Shown here one piece after another: positions 16,510 to 25,028 of a DNA stretch of 64,000 nucleotides; position 1 is the first letter of the stretch; each line of letters begins with the position of its first letter. A program made the translations under genes and the position numbers. This DNA is from JAAXXJ01 sp964412455 (GTDB lineage Bacteria; Nitrospirota; UBA9217): NCBI GenBank assembly GCA_964412455.1, contig CAYPOT010000009.1:16392-80391 (forward strand). Direction: 5' to 3'. The notes beneath the pieces are model-generated. The model saw nothing but the letters and a program-made list of their open reading frames with translations. It was not told the origin of the DNA and searched no databases.

Positions 16510-19356
16510 ATGTCAAAGATGGACATCGCACGGAGCATTTCCGCATGTAACTGCTGGCAGGACTTCAAAGAAGCAATGCAGCCCTTGTCGAAGAAGGAAA
16601 AGGGTGACTGCTTTGAAGAACTGACCAAACAGTATTTGCTTATCGAGCCGAAGTATCAGACCCAGTTGCGTCACGTTTGGCGGCTCGAAGAAGTACCATC
16701 GAAGACCAGAAAGCATCTCAATCTCCCCGATTTAGATGAAGGGACCGACCTTGTAGCAGAAACAGTAGATGGAGGTTATTGGGCGATCCAATCCAAGTAT
16801 CGTGAAGACGAAACAACCTCCCTCACTCGCCGCGAACTCAGCACATTCACCGACCTGGCTTTCTCCATCTGTAAGAACATCGAACTTGGCCTGATATGTA
16901 CCACCGCGGACCGCTTCAGCCACAAGCTGCGGCTTCATGGAGAGCGGCTCTCCTTCTGTGCCGGCGATGTCTGGTCAGCTCTTGATAAAGAGTTTTTCGG
17001 TCGTCTGCACGCTGTCCTTAAAGGCAGGGAAGTAAAGCTACGCCCCAAACATCCACGGGACCATCAAAAAAGCGCCATTCAGAACGCCTTTGATCATTTC
17101 ATCCAGAATGGCAATGACCGCGGCAAGCTGATCATGCCATGCGGAACTGGGAAAAGTCTGGCCGCATACTGGATAGCCGAAAAACTGAACGCCCATTCGA
17201 TCCTCATTGCGGTCCCGAGCCTTTCCCTTATCAAACAGACTCTGGAGGTCTGGGCGCGGGAATCGGTTGCTAATGGTCGGGCCATTCACTGGATGGCTGT
17301 CTGCAGCGATGAAACCGTCGCGAAAAGCGAGAAAAAGGATATTGCAGTGCTGACCCAGGATCTTGGCGTCCTTGTGCATACAGACCCGGTGGAGATAGCC
17401 GACTGGCTCAGGAAAAAGGAGAAGGGAACGACGGTCGTATTCAGCACGTACCAAAGCGGAAAGGCCATAGCCGAAGCGGCCAAGATAGCGAAAGTCACCT
17501 TTGACATCGCGATCCTCGATGAAGCGCATAAAACAGTAGGCAAAAAGCAGGGATTGTTCAGTTATCTTCTGCATGATGAGAATATCCCGATCCGGAAGCG
17601 GATATTCATGACTGCGACTGAAAGGCGCTACCGGGGGCAGAGCGACGACATTGTCAGTATGGATGACATATCCCTGTACGGAGAGACCTTTGAGCTGCTG
17701 AGTTTTAAGAGAGCGCTCGAATACAAAGAACCTATCCTGAGCGATTATAAGATCGTGACCGTAGCCGTTTCGCGACAAGAGATAGCCGACATGGTTAAGC
17801 GCAATGTCTTCGTAAGGCCGGACAAGGGTGAATGGGACGAGGATGTTGAAGCGGAATCGCTTGCGGCTCTGGTTGCCCTGCGAAAGGCCATGAACTCATA
17901 TCCCATCCGTCACGCAATCTCCTACCACAGCAGTATTGCCCGCGCAAAGATGTTTAAAACAAATCAAGAGCAGTTCTCAGATACATTTTCTGAATATAAC
18001 CGTATAAACACCTACCATGTTTCCGGAAAAACGCCCACTGCAGTCCGTGCCCGAGAGATCAGAGATTTTGCAAGCGCAGACCGCGCACTTATAACGAATG
18101 CTCGTTGTATGGTCGAGGGAGTGGATATTCCTAATGTTGACTGTGTTCTTTTTGCCGATCCGAAGAACAGTATAGTGGATATTGTGCAAGCGGTTGGGCG
18201 TGCATTGAGACCGGCAATAGGAAAAGACTATGGCTATGTGATTGTTCCTGTCCTTCTGGAAAGAAACGACGGTACGGATGTATCAATGCCCCAGAGCGCA
18301 TACGCTACGATCATCACAGTCCTGCGAGCGCTGGCCGAGAATGACGAGAGGATTATAGAATATTTCAGAGGGATTTCGCAGGGAGCACGGCGCGAGGGCA
18401 AGGAAAATGTATTTGAGATCAACATTCCAGAAAGTTTGCATATCAACCTGCCGGATTTCGTCCAATCTGTAGAACTTCAAGTCTGGTCTCGCATTGCACG
18501 TCTGGCATGGCGGCCGTTTGAAGAGGCCCGCGCTTTCGCCCGGTCGTTGGCACTAAGAAACCAAGATGATTGGAAATCCTATTATAAAGGCTACTTGTCA
18601 CGCATGTATAAAAAGCCAGTGGATATTCCTGCAGCTCCCAATGAAGTGTATAAGTACAATGGCTGGAAGAGTTGGGTAGACTGGTTATGGATAGAAGGCC
18701 TCGCGCCAAGTGATTATGCATGGCGGTCGTTTGAAGATGCCCGTGCTTTTGTACATTCATTGGGGCTCAGAGGTATAAATGACTGGAGGCTTTATTGTAC
18801 GGATAAGCTGCCAGATAAAGGTAGTAAACCAGCGGACATACACGCAGACCCATATAAAGTATATAAAGACAAGGGCTGGAAGAATTGGGGGGATTGGCTA
18901 GGGCTTGGCGCGGGAACTATTGAACCCAGAAAACAATTATATCGGTCGTTTGAAGAAGCTCGTTCTTTTGTGCGATCGTTGGGGCTCTCTGGCCAAACGG
19001 AATGGACTCTCTACTGTAAAGGTCAATTGCCCGGCAGGGATAAGAAGCCGGATGATATACACTCTAATCCCTATAATACTTATAATAACATATGCTGGAA
19101 GAGCTGGGATGACTGGCTTGGAACGGAAACCATAGCACCACAAAATCGAGTATTTCGGCTTTTTGAGGAAGCCCGCACTTTTGCGCGTTCGTTGGGGCTT
19201 CCAAGCGAAAAAGAATGGCGTCTCTACTGTAAGGGTGAGTTACCTGGTAAGGGAAAGAAACCTGATGACATACCGTCTGCTCCATGGTTAACTTATAAGG
19301 ACGATGGCTGGAAGAGTTGGGGTGACTGGCTTGGAACTAGACGCGTTAAGAAGTAA
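16510..19356 (+). CDS. Mrr-like nuclease + superfamily 2 helicase + four INT-type C-terminal repeats
   Basis: A 948-residue multidomain protein. Residues about 75-100 read GTDLVAETVDGG then WAIQSKYRED, the D-QxK catalytic pattern of Mrr-type restriction endonucleases. The helicase core follows: Walker A MPCGTGKS (about 209-216), DEAH box ILDEAHKT (about 335-342), TATERRY, and motif VI QAVGRALR (about 559-566). From about 667 to the end are four repeats of about 60-70 residues, each with FEEAR.FARSLGL at the start and GWKSWGDWLG at the end, matching the phage-integrase repeat unit family. This is a restriction-like or antiphage protein by architecture; no methyltransferase gene is nearby. Flanked by an unknown gene and a DUF5677-like gene in one direction. 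Confidence 0.85.
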   Translation: MSKMDIARSISACNCWQDFKEAMQPLSKKEKGDCFEELTKQYLLIEPKYQTQLRHVWRLEEVPSKTRKHLNLPDLDEGTDLVAETVDGGYWAIQSKYREDETTSLTRRELSTFTDLAFSICKNIELGLICTTADRFSHKLRLHGERLSFCAGDVWSALDKEFFGRLHAVLKGREVKLRPKHPRDHQKSAIQNAFDHFIQNGNDRGKLIMPCGTGKSLAAYWIAEKLNAHSILIAVPSLSLIKQTLEVWARESVANGRAIHWMAVCSDETVAKSEKKDIAVLTQDLGVLVHTDPVEIADWLRKKEKGTTVVFSTYQSGKAIAEAAKIAKVTFDIAILDEAHKTVGKKQGLFSYLLHDENIPIRKRIFMTATERRYRGQSDDIVSMDDISLYGETFELLSFKRALEYKEPILSDYKIVTVAVSRQEIADMVKRNVFVRPDKGEWDEDVEAESLAALVALRKAMNSYPIRHAISYHSSIARAKMFKTNQEQFSDTFSEYNRINTYHVSGKTPTAVRAREIRDFASADRALITNARCMVEGVDIPNVDCVLFADPKNSIVDIVQAVGRALRPAIGKDYGYVIVPVLLERNDGTDVSMPQSAYATIITVLRALAENDERIIEYFRGISQGARREGKENVFEINIPESLHINLPDFVQSVELQVWSRIARLAWRPFEEARAFARSLALRNQDDWKSYYKGYLSRMYKKPVDIPAAPNEVYKYNGWKSWVDWLWIEGLAPSDYAWRSFEDARAFVHSLGLRGINDWRLYCTDKLPDKGSKPADIHADPYKVYKDKGWKNWGDWLGLGAGTIEPRKQLYRSFEEARSFVRSLGLSGQTEWTLYCKGQLPGRDKKPDDIHSNPYNTYNNICWKSWDDWLGTETIAPQNRVFRLFEEARTFARSLGLPSEKEWRLYCKGELPGKGKKPDDIPSAPWLTYKDDGWKSWGDWLGTRRVKK

Positions 19357-19394
19357 TAGTAATATCAATAGACGAAAGGTTAAACAGATACGAA

Positions 19395-20195
19395 ATGAAA
19401 ATCGAAGGTAATGGGTTTTTGACCACTCTTTTGCCAGACATATCGCAGACGGTTCCCGGCGTCAATAAGGCTTTATTTTGCTTACTGCAAGATGTCATCA
19501 ATTATGCAGAGAGCCTAAAAGAATCATTGCAGGTCGCCAAACAGGAAACAGATCAAGAAAAGCAGAAAATTATCGCGACAGTTACTTACATTCGACTTTT
19601 AGAAGTCGTTGAAGCGGCGTTCATCCTTTCCGCTTATGGAATTAGAGAAGAGTTGCAGTCGCTATTTCGCATATTCTTAGACGCTTATTTTGTGCATGCC
19701 AACTGCTGTAGCAGCCCAGAATTTATCCCTGCCTATATTCTTAGTGACGAACAGTCACGTCTTAAAATGCTTAATGTGGCGACGAAGTATGATAGCGAGA
19801 TGTTCAAAGCGACAAAAGAATATGCAACAGCCGAATTGAAAAACCAACTTGAAAACAAGATACGCGAGGAAAAAATTGAAGCATTCAACTCGTACCTCTA
19901 TGCGAAAAATGTTAATTGCGAACAAATATACGATTCTCTATACAGGCTGATGAGCGCCTCAGTGCATACAACTCCCAGATGTTTAAGCAATTATATAGAA
20001 ACTGACGAACATGGGGTCATATTGCAAGTCTTGCATGGCTCTAGGCCGGAAGACACCAACCACGCATTGTTTGATATGTCGTGGTTTTTCTTAAAGGCTA
20101 TACGCGGGATCTGTGAATTGTTCCAGCTCCCCATGGGGACGTTAGATTGTTTTGACAAACGGATAAAGGAATATGAAACCGAAAGAAAAGATTGA
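19395..20195 (+). CDS. DUF5677-like protein
   Basis: A 266-residue, largely helical protein. The segment YIRLLEVVEAAFILSAYG, with REELQSLFRIFLDAYF, and especially YRLMSASVHTTPRCLSNYIE fit DUF5677, a family of unknown function seen in defence-rich regions; the conserved S-x-x-V-H could be functional. It starts 38 bases after the helicase-nuclease gene and probably shares its transcript. No membrane segment is evident. Confidence 0.6.
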   Translation: MKIEGNGFLTTLLPDISQTVPGVNKALFCLLQDVINYAESLKESLQVAKQETDQEKQKIIATVTYIRLLEVVEAAFILSAYGIREELQSLFRIFLDAYFVHANCCSSPEFIPAYILSDEQSRLKMLNVATKYDSEMFKATKEYATAELKNQLENKIREEKIEAFNSYLYAKNVNCEQIYDSLYRLMSASVHTTPRCLSNYIETDEHGVILQVLHGSRPEDTNHALFDMSWFFLKAIRGICELFQLPMGTLDCFDKRIKEYETERKD

Positions 20196-20285
20196 GAATG
20201 AGAGTCGAATATTGAATGTAATTTCGTTCATGGTCAGCCGAAAATTAGGCGCGAACGGATCCTGTATTTATTGATTCATGATGCG

Positions 20286-20614
20286 GACTGAAAGCACTTA
20301 TACTGAACTAAAAATAAGCGGCAGGCCATCTGGCCTGCCTTTGTCGTCTTCCGCATGCGCATCGCTCAATGCACCGAGCACGATATGCAAAGGTCGTAGG
20401 AGCGCACGAGCATCTGGGCGAGGAGCTCGATGTCCCGGTCCTTTTTCCCTTCCCGGGCATACTGCTCGGCAAGCGCCATCAGGTCGTGCTGAATATTGGC
20501 ATGGTTCTGGCTCGTGGGGATCACGCAGTCGCTCTTGACGATCCCGCCTTCCTTGTCGAACTCGTAGCAATGATATAAGATCCCCCGGAGTATGCCTTGA
20601 TTCTCGTATTGCAA
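20286..20614 (-). pseudogene. Displaced duplicate of the hydrogenase large-subunit 3' end
   Basis: The minus strand carries about 75 codons that match the last part of hydA (21562-22836), from RGILYHCYEFDKEGG to ...SCSVH-stop, plus the terminator hairpin and bases beyond it. Identity to hydA is roughly nine bases in ten. The nickel-ligand motif is damaged: DLCISCSVH instead of DPCISCSVH. It has no 5' part and cannot make a hydrogenase. The duplicate and the intact 3' end bracket the two genes at 20731 and 21103. The rest of the 20196-20730 gap shows nothing recognisable. Confidence 0.85.
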
Positions 20615-20730
20615 ATTTGCCGCTAATCGGCTAAATTTCTGCCATGTTCTGAATCTACGTGTGTCATTTCAACTCTGGAAACTGAAATTATTGATAGATG
20701 CGTAAAAATGAAATGGGGTGAATCGACGTC

Positions 20731-21063
20731 ATGATCAACCGATCAATTCTGGTAGTCAGGGCGAAAGAGCCGTTCGTGCAATGGATCAACTCCCTTCCCG
20801 ATCCTGCTGGAGTCTCCCGGAAGCAGGTCGATCTCGATAATACAGCCTATCTTCTGCCGGAATACGCGTATGACGAAGAAAAAGAGGAGCTTCTCGCTCA
20901 GTTCTTCGATCTGATCTTTCAGGAACAATTGAGCGGCTGGTGGACTGATGAGAGTGGCTGGCCGCAGAAGCGGGACATTGCCATGTTCAACAAGTGGTTC
21001 GAAGTAGATTTTCATTCGGCAGTGCTCGATCTTGTTGATACGCCGCTGGAAGAGGACGAATAG
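20731..21063 (+). CDS. Small acidic protein of unknown function (two-gene module)
   Basis: 110 residues, acidic and Trp-rich, not recognised: INRSILVVRAKEPFVQWINS at the start, then YAYDEEKEELLAQFFDLIF and WWTDESGWPQ. No membrane segment. ATG 20731 has GGGGTGA upstream. It lies 39 bases before a winged-helix gene in the same direction; together they sit between the two copies of the hydA 3' end. A toxin-antitoxin or small regulatory role is inferred only from this layout. Confidence 0.6.
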   Translation: MINRSILVVRAKEPFVQWINSLPDPAGVSRKQVDLDNTAYLLPEYAYDEEKEELLAQFFDLIFQEQLSGWWTDESGWPQKRDIAMFNKWFEVDFHSAVLDLVDTPLEEDE

Positions 21064-21102
21064 CGGTTAGTCAGTCCCGCTTGCTACTGAGAGAGGTGAG
21101 TT

Positions 21103-21477
21103 ATGAAAGTGAAAAAGATCAACATAGGCATCAAAGATCTAGCGGAAAGCTTGAAGGATTTTGCCGCGACGTGGAAAAAGTCGGAATCCGGCAAGAAGAC
21201 GAGGAAAGAGGAGGGCATTTACTTTGACTCCATCGATTCGATGCGGTCTGTGTTGACGAACAACCGGCTGCTTATCCTGAAAACGATCCGGGACCGCAAT
21301 CCGGGCTCCGTCTACGAGTTGGCAAAAATACTGGAACGGGACCTAAAAAACGTTAACCAGGACCTGAAGCTCCTAGCCGACATCGGCCTGGTTACTCTGG
21401 TGAAGACGGACGCCGATAAGAAGCGTGTTGTGCCCCATGTTGATTACGGTAAGATCATGCTTGAAATACCGGTGTAA
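21103..21477 (+). CDS. Winged-helix DNA-binding protein (HVO_A0114-like)
   Basis: A 124-residue protein whose C-terminal half is a winged HTH: LLILKTIRDRNPGSVYELAK, then RDLKNVNQDLKLLADIGLV. The recognition helix is VNQDLKLL. This pattern fits the HVO_A0114 family of putative DNA-binding proteins, which often sit in small two-gene modules. GAGAGGTGAG precedes ATG 21103. It ends 31 bases before the hydA terminator and points towards hydA (convergent). Confidence 0.75.
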   Translation: MKVKKINIGIKDLAESLKDFAATWKKSESGKKTRKEEGIYFDSIDSMRSVLTNNRLLILKTIRDRNPGSVYELAKILERDLKNVNQDLKLLADIGLVTLVKTDADKKRVVPHVDYGKIMLEIPV

Positions 21478-21507
21478 TGACTTTCATGGAAGCACTCATA
21501 CTGAACT

Positions 21508-21539
21508 AAAAAAGAGGCAGGCCATGTGGCCTGCCTCTT
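21508..21539 (-). terminator. Terminator of the hydrogenase operon
   Basis: On the minus strand a 12-bp stem AGAGGCAGGCCA / TGGCCTGCCTCT is followed by a T-run. A weaker copy, with stem GGCAGGCCA / TGGCCTGCC, lies in the displaced duplicate at 20321-20340. Confidence 0.85.
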
Positions 21540-21561
21540 CTGTTCATGTGATGTTTGACGC

Positions 21562-22836
21562 TCAATGCACAGAACATGATATGCAGGGGTCGTAGGACCT
21601 GACAAGCATCTGGGCGAGGAGTTCGATGTCCCTGTCCTTCTTGCCTTCCCGGGCATACTGCTCCGCCAGCGCCATCAGATCGTGCTGGATGTTGGCGTGG
21701 TTCTGGCTCGTGGGGATCACGCAGTCGCTTTTGACGATCCTGCCTTCCTTGTCGAACTCGTAGTAATGATATAAGATGCCCCGCGGTACTTCTACCGCTC
21801 CGACGCCGATCCCTTCCCGCGGCACCACCTTCTGTCGTGGCTCCTGCCATGCCCCATCCAACATTCCGTTGATCAGGTCGATCGAGTCCATCACCACATG
21901 CACGCATTCCACTAACTGGGCGACATTGTTCATGAAGGGATTGTGGTTCACCGGCTTGAGCCCGAAGCTTAGGGAGAGCTCTTTCGCGGCAGGATGCAGG
22001 AAGGCGAAGTTGTTGTTCAGGCGGGCGAGCGCGCCGACTGCCAGCGACGACCGCGAGAGCTTGCTCCACTTGGACGTGGACTGTCCGACCATATACTCGT
22101 TCGTCATCAACCGGTACTCGTGCTCTTTCCTGACCACGCCGTCCGTCGAGACCAGGTCTCCGCCGATGAAAGGATAACTCCCCTTGCCCTTGAGCGAAAC
22201 GAATTCGGTCTCCCGCTTGAAGTCAGGAACAACAAATTGCCGGAACAGGTCCGCGGTGAGGGTGAGGTCATCCACGACATCCTGCAGGCGGTACTTGAAC
22301 TTCACCAGTTCATTTTTTTCCGGCAGCATGGTGAACCCGCCGATCACGGTCCGCGTGGGATGCATCCTCCGGCCGCCGACGCAGTCGCACATATCGTTCG
22401 CGAGCAGCTTGATCTTGGCCGCGCGTTTTATTACATCGGGATGGGAATCGATGAGCGGGAACACGCTTCCGACGTTCAGGAAGTCCGGGGCAGCCAGGAA
22501 ATACAGGTGCAGGATATGGCTCTGGAGCGTTTCCATGTGCTTCAGCAGGAGCCGCAGTTTCCCCGTTTGCTCCGTGGGAACGATGCCGAAGGCGTTCTCG
22601 ACCGCCCGGATGCTGGCCAGCGTATGGCCGATGGAGCAGATGCCGCAGATCCTGCCGCAGATCCAGGGAGCGTTCTCCCATTTCTTCCCGACCAGCATCG
22701 CCTCGAAGAAGCGCGGCGTCTCCACGACCTCCCAGGTCGCGTCTTCGACCTTTCCGTCTTTGATGGAGATCTTGATGTTGCCGTGGCCTTCCACCCGGGT
22801 GAGGTGGCGTATGTCGATGGACTGCGATAGCTTCAT
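21562..22836 (-). CDS. hydA: [NiFe] hydrogenase large subunit (sulfhydrogenase alpha type)
   Basis: Carries the Ni-Fe active site of a cytosolic group 3 (3b-like) NAD(P)-linked hydrogenase. The N-terminal Cys pair is in ICGRICGICSIGH and the C-terminal pair in DPCISCSVH; Cys, not Sec, occupies the position used by NiFeSe enzymes. The stop codon follows the terminal His directly, so there is no C-terminal extension to be removed by a maturation protease. 424 residues. It is the last gene of hydB-hydG-hydD-hydA on the minus strand and is followed by a terminator. No maturation (hyp) genes are in the window. Its 3' end is duplicated at 20286-20614. Confidence 0.95.
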   Translation of the reverse strand: MKLSQSIDIRHLTRVEGHGNIKISIKDGKVEDATWEVVETPRFFEAMLVGKKWENAPWICGRICGICSIGHTLASIRAVENAFGIVPTEQTGKLRLLLKHMETLQSHILHLYFLAAPDFLNVGSVFPLIDSHPDVIKRAAKIKLLANDMCDCVGGRRMHPTRTVIGGFTMLPEKNELVKFKYRLQDVVDDLTLTADLFRQFVVPDFKRETEFVSLKGKGSYPFIGGDLVSTDGVVRKEHEYRLMTNEYMVGQSTSKWSKLSRSSLAVGALARLNNNFAFLHPAAKELSLSFGLKPVNHNPFMNNVAQLVECVHVVMDSIDLINGMLDGAWQEPRQKVVPREGIGVGAVEVPRGILYHYYEFDKEGRIVKSDCVIPTSQNHANIQHDLMALAEQYAREGKKDRDIELLAQMLVRSYDPCISCSVH

Positions 22837-22935
22837 TGCTGCCTCTCGGTTGTACGTATATCGTCAGATCTATTTACTGAATATCATGCATTGCGGATTT
22901 CGGATTCCGGAATGAAGACCGTTCATACCGTTGTC

Positions 22936-23000
22936 GTAGGGGCAACCCTATGTGGTTGCCCTCATTCGGCGTTCGGGCGGCCACGCAGGGCCGCCCCTAC
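22936..23000 (-). repeat. Palindromic repeat (GGGCGGCCACGCAGGGCCGCCC family), copy 2, inside the hydD 3' end
   Basis: Full copy: GTAGGGGCAACCCTATGTGG arm plus GGGCGGCCACGCAGGGCCGC arm, bounded by GTAGGGG and CCCCTAC. About 40 bases of it are translated as the last 12 or so residues of hydD; the rest is intergenic. Confidence 0.85.
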
Positions 23001-23804
23001 TGTCTTCCGCATTTCCGAAGCGTGCCCCGCGAACCCGCCGAAGCACTCCAGCCGGTCGAGCATGGTCTCCTCGGAGAACCCGTACTTCTTCATGATCTCT
23101 TGCATCTGCTCCACATTGGCGTCCACGGTCGGGCCGCGGCAGCCCCAGCAGCCGAAGCGGCTGTTCGGGCACCAGGAGTCGCACCCGCCGCGGGTGATGG
23201 GGCCGAGACAGGGTTCGCCCAGGTCGAAGAGGCAGGTATTCTCGTTCGCCTTGCATTCCATGCAGACGGGATACTTGGGCTGGACGATGGACTTGCCGAG
23301 CACTACGTTCGTGACGATCTTCTCGACCTCTTCCTTCTTCACCGGGCAGCCGAAGATCTGGAGATCCACTTTCACGAAGTCCTCGAGCGGCCTTGCGGTG
23401 TCGTTGGTCTCGATGGGGTGGGCGCCGTACACCTCTTTTTTCACCCAGGCGGGGTCCTTGAAGCGGTTCTTGAGCTGGTTCACGCCGCCGAAGCAGGCAC
23501 AGGACCCGAAGGCTACGAGTACCTTGGCCCTTTCCCGTATTGTCTTCAGCCGCTCGATCTCGTCGGCGCGGGTGACGCTCCCCTCCACAAAGGCGATCGC
23601 GTAGTCGTCTTTCTCCTCGGTCATGGCCTCACGGAATGTCCGCACGTCGACGAGGGAAAGAAAGTCGAGAAGCGTGGCTTCGTTGTTCACGAGCTGGAGC
23701 TGGCAGCCCTCGCAGGACGAGAGCTCGAAGAAAGCGACCTTCGGACGGGGGATGGGAATGCCGAGATAGGTCCGTTGTGTCGGTTCGCTCTTATTCACGA
23801 TCAT
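22962..23804 (-). CDS. hydD: [NiFe] hydrogenase small subunit (sulfhydrogenase delta type)
   Basis: Electron-transfer subunit that holds three Fe-S clusters next to the large subunit. The proximal-cluster Cys residues are in FFELSSCEGCQLQL, with further ones in FGSCACFGG, FGCPVKK, VCMECK and the C-terminal CDSWCPNSRFGCWGCRGPT. 280 residues. The last residues, VGAALRGRPNAE, are encoded by an inserted palindromic repeat, so the original C-terminus has been replaced or extended. A 317-base gap separates it from hydG upstream. Confidence 0.93.
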   Translation of the reverse strand: MIVNKSEPTQRTYLGIPIPRPKVAFFELSSCEGCQLQLVNNEATLLDFLSLVDVRTFREAMTEEKDDYAIAFVEGSVTRADEIERLKTIRERAKVLVAFGSCACFGGVNQLKNRFKDPAWVKKEVYGAHPIETNDTARPLEDFVKVDLQIFGCPVKKEEVEKIVTNVVLGKSIVQPKYPVCMECKANENTCLFDLGEPCLGPITRGGCDSWCPNSRFGCWGCRGPTVDANVEQMQEIMKKYGFSEETMLDRLECFGGFAGHASEMRKTVGAALRGRPNAE

Positions 23805-24121
23805 CGCTCCTATAAAGCGGCACTATGAGCTTCAGATTTTCTCCAAGAAGCTGTGAATCAAGTCTTTGACACTGACCAACAGTAGGCGCTTCTAAGCGAG
23901 ACCCTGAGAACGGCTATGATAACTGCGGATACAGCAAGAACTCTAAATATTTTATTTGAGAGTATTACAGAAAAAAGATCCGATGCCAGCGGGCACTATG
24001 CCTCATCCTGTTGATCCTGCAATCTTGTCTAATCCTGCTTCTTCAGGATTTTCATCCGCTTCTTCTGTGTCAAAGGTTCAATCTGTGTCCTCAGTGTCCA
24101 AAAAACGCAGTTCTGGTTGTA
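23805..24121. other. 317-base gap inside the hydrogenase operon
   Basis: No gene seen. It holds low-complexity segments of related 10-mers (TCCTGTTGATCCTGC, TCTAATCCTGC, TCTGTGTCAAAGG, TCTGTGTCCTCAGTGTCC) and the hairpin GTAGGCGCTTCTAAGCG at about 23883-23899, repeated at about 61275-61291. An insertion into an operon whose other genes are tightly spaced. Confidence 0.5.
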
Positions 24122-25027
24122 TCAAATGGCCTCTTTCAGGTTCAACACGCTCCAGTAATCGAACACCGGACCGGACAGACAGGTATAGGTCGAACCCACG
24201 TTGCAGCGGCAGCACTTGCCCATGCCGCAGTGCATTCTCCGTTCGAGGGAAACGAACATCTTTTGCATGGGGATGCCGAGCTCAGCGAGCAACGTGCAGA
24301 CCGATTTGAACATGATCGGCGGGCCGCAGACGATGGCGAACGTATTGTCGATGAACGAGGCGGAGCGGTCCTTGCTGATGTCCCCGAGGACCCTGGTGGT
24401 GAACCCGACCGGGCCGGTCCACGCCGCGTCCGCCTTCTCGACAATGACATGAAGGTCGATGTCGTCTTTTTTCCACATCTCATACTGGTATTTGAACAGG
24501 AGTTTCGCCGGGTTCTTGGTGCCGTACACAATGTCCACGTGGTCGAACATGCTCCGGTGTTCCTGCACATGGGCAATGGGCGAACGCAATGGCACCAGTC
24601 CGAGCCCCCCGGCGATCAGCAGGATGTTCCCGCCGTGCATGCGCTCCATGGGGAAGCTGGTGCCGAAGGGGCCGCGGATGCCCACGCGCGTTCCCCGCTG
24701 GGCGCGCGCGAGGACACCGGTGAGATTTCCCACCACGCGGATGCAGAGCTCGATGTCCTCGTGGTTGCTCGACGAGGACGAGATGGAGAACGGCGCCTCG
24801 CCCACCCCGGGGATCTCGAGCATGATGAACTGGCCCGGACTGAAGGAAAAGTGCTTCCGGTCCTCGGCGTCCATGATCCGGACCCGGTAGAGGTTTTCCT
24901 GCTCCGTCAGGGCGTATACGCTGGTGATCTCGGCCTTGTAGGTGAACTCGAAGCTGTCGAGGTCGCCCTTCCGGTGGAACTTGTGGCGGTGCGGGGTCAC
25001 GCTATGGAACGCGAGACGGTGGTCCAT
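24122..25027 (-). CDS. hydG: Hydrogenase FAD/NAD(P)-binding subunit (gamma type)
   Basis: A ferredoxin-NADP reductase-like subunit that passes electrons between the hydrogenase and NAD(P). FAD-binding residues are in FSPGQFIMLEIPGVGEAPFS, the nucleotide-binding loop in ILLIAGGLGLVPLRSPI, and the C-terminal [2Fe-2S] Cys set in CGMGKCCRCNVG then YTCLSGPVF. 301 residues. Its ATG (25025-25027) starts one base after the hydB stop codon, so the two are translationally coupled. Homologues in archaeal sulfhydrogenases can also reduce polysulfide; that cannot be judged here. Confidence 0.93.
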   Translation of the reverse strand: MDHRLAFHSVTPHRHKFHRKGDLDSFEFTYKAEITSVYALTEQENLYRVRIMDAEDRKHFSFSPGQFIMLEIPGVGEAPFSISSSSSNHEDIELCIRVVGNLTGVLARAQRGTRVGIRGPFGTSFPMERMHGGNILLIAGGLGLVPLRSPIAHVQEHRSMFDHVDIVYGTKNPAKLLFKYQYEMWKKDDIDLHVIVEKADAAWTGPVGFTTRVLGDISKDRSASFIDNTFAIVCGPPIMFKSVCTLLAELGIPMQKMFVSLERRMHCGMGKCCRCNVGSTYTCLSGPVFDYWSVLNLKEAI

Positions 25028-25028
25028 A

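Noticed and set aside
20366..20614. 82-codon frame as an independent hydrogenase-related gene
   Set aside because: It is only the last part of hydA with a mutated nickel motif and unrelated first residues; described as a displaced duplicate.
21562..21600. Selenocysteine in the hydrogenase active site
   Set aside because: The codon in DPCISC is TGC, so the enzyme is of the Cys type.
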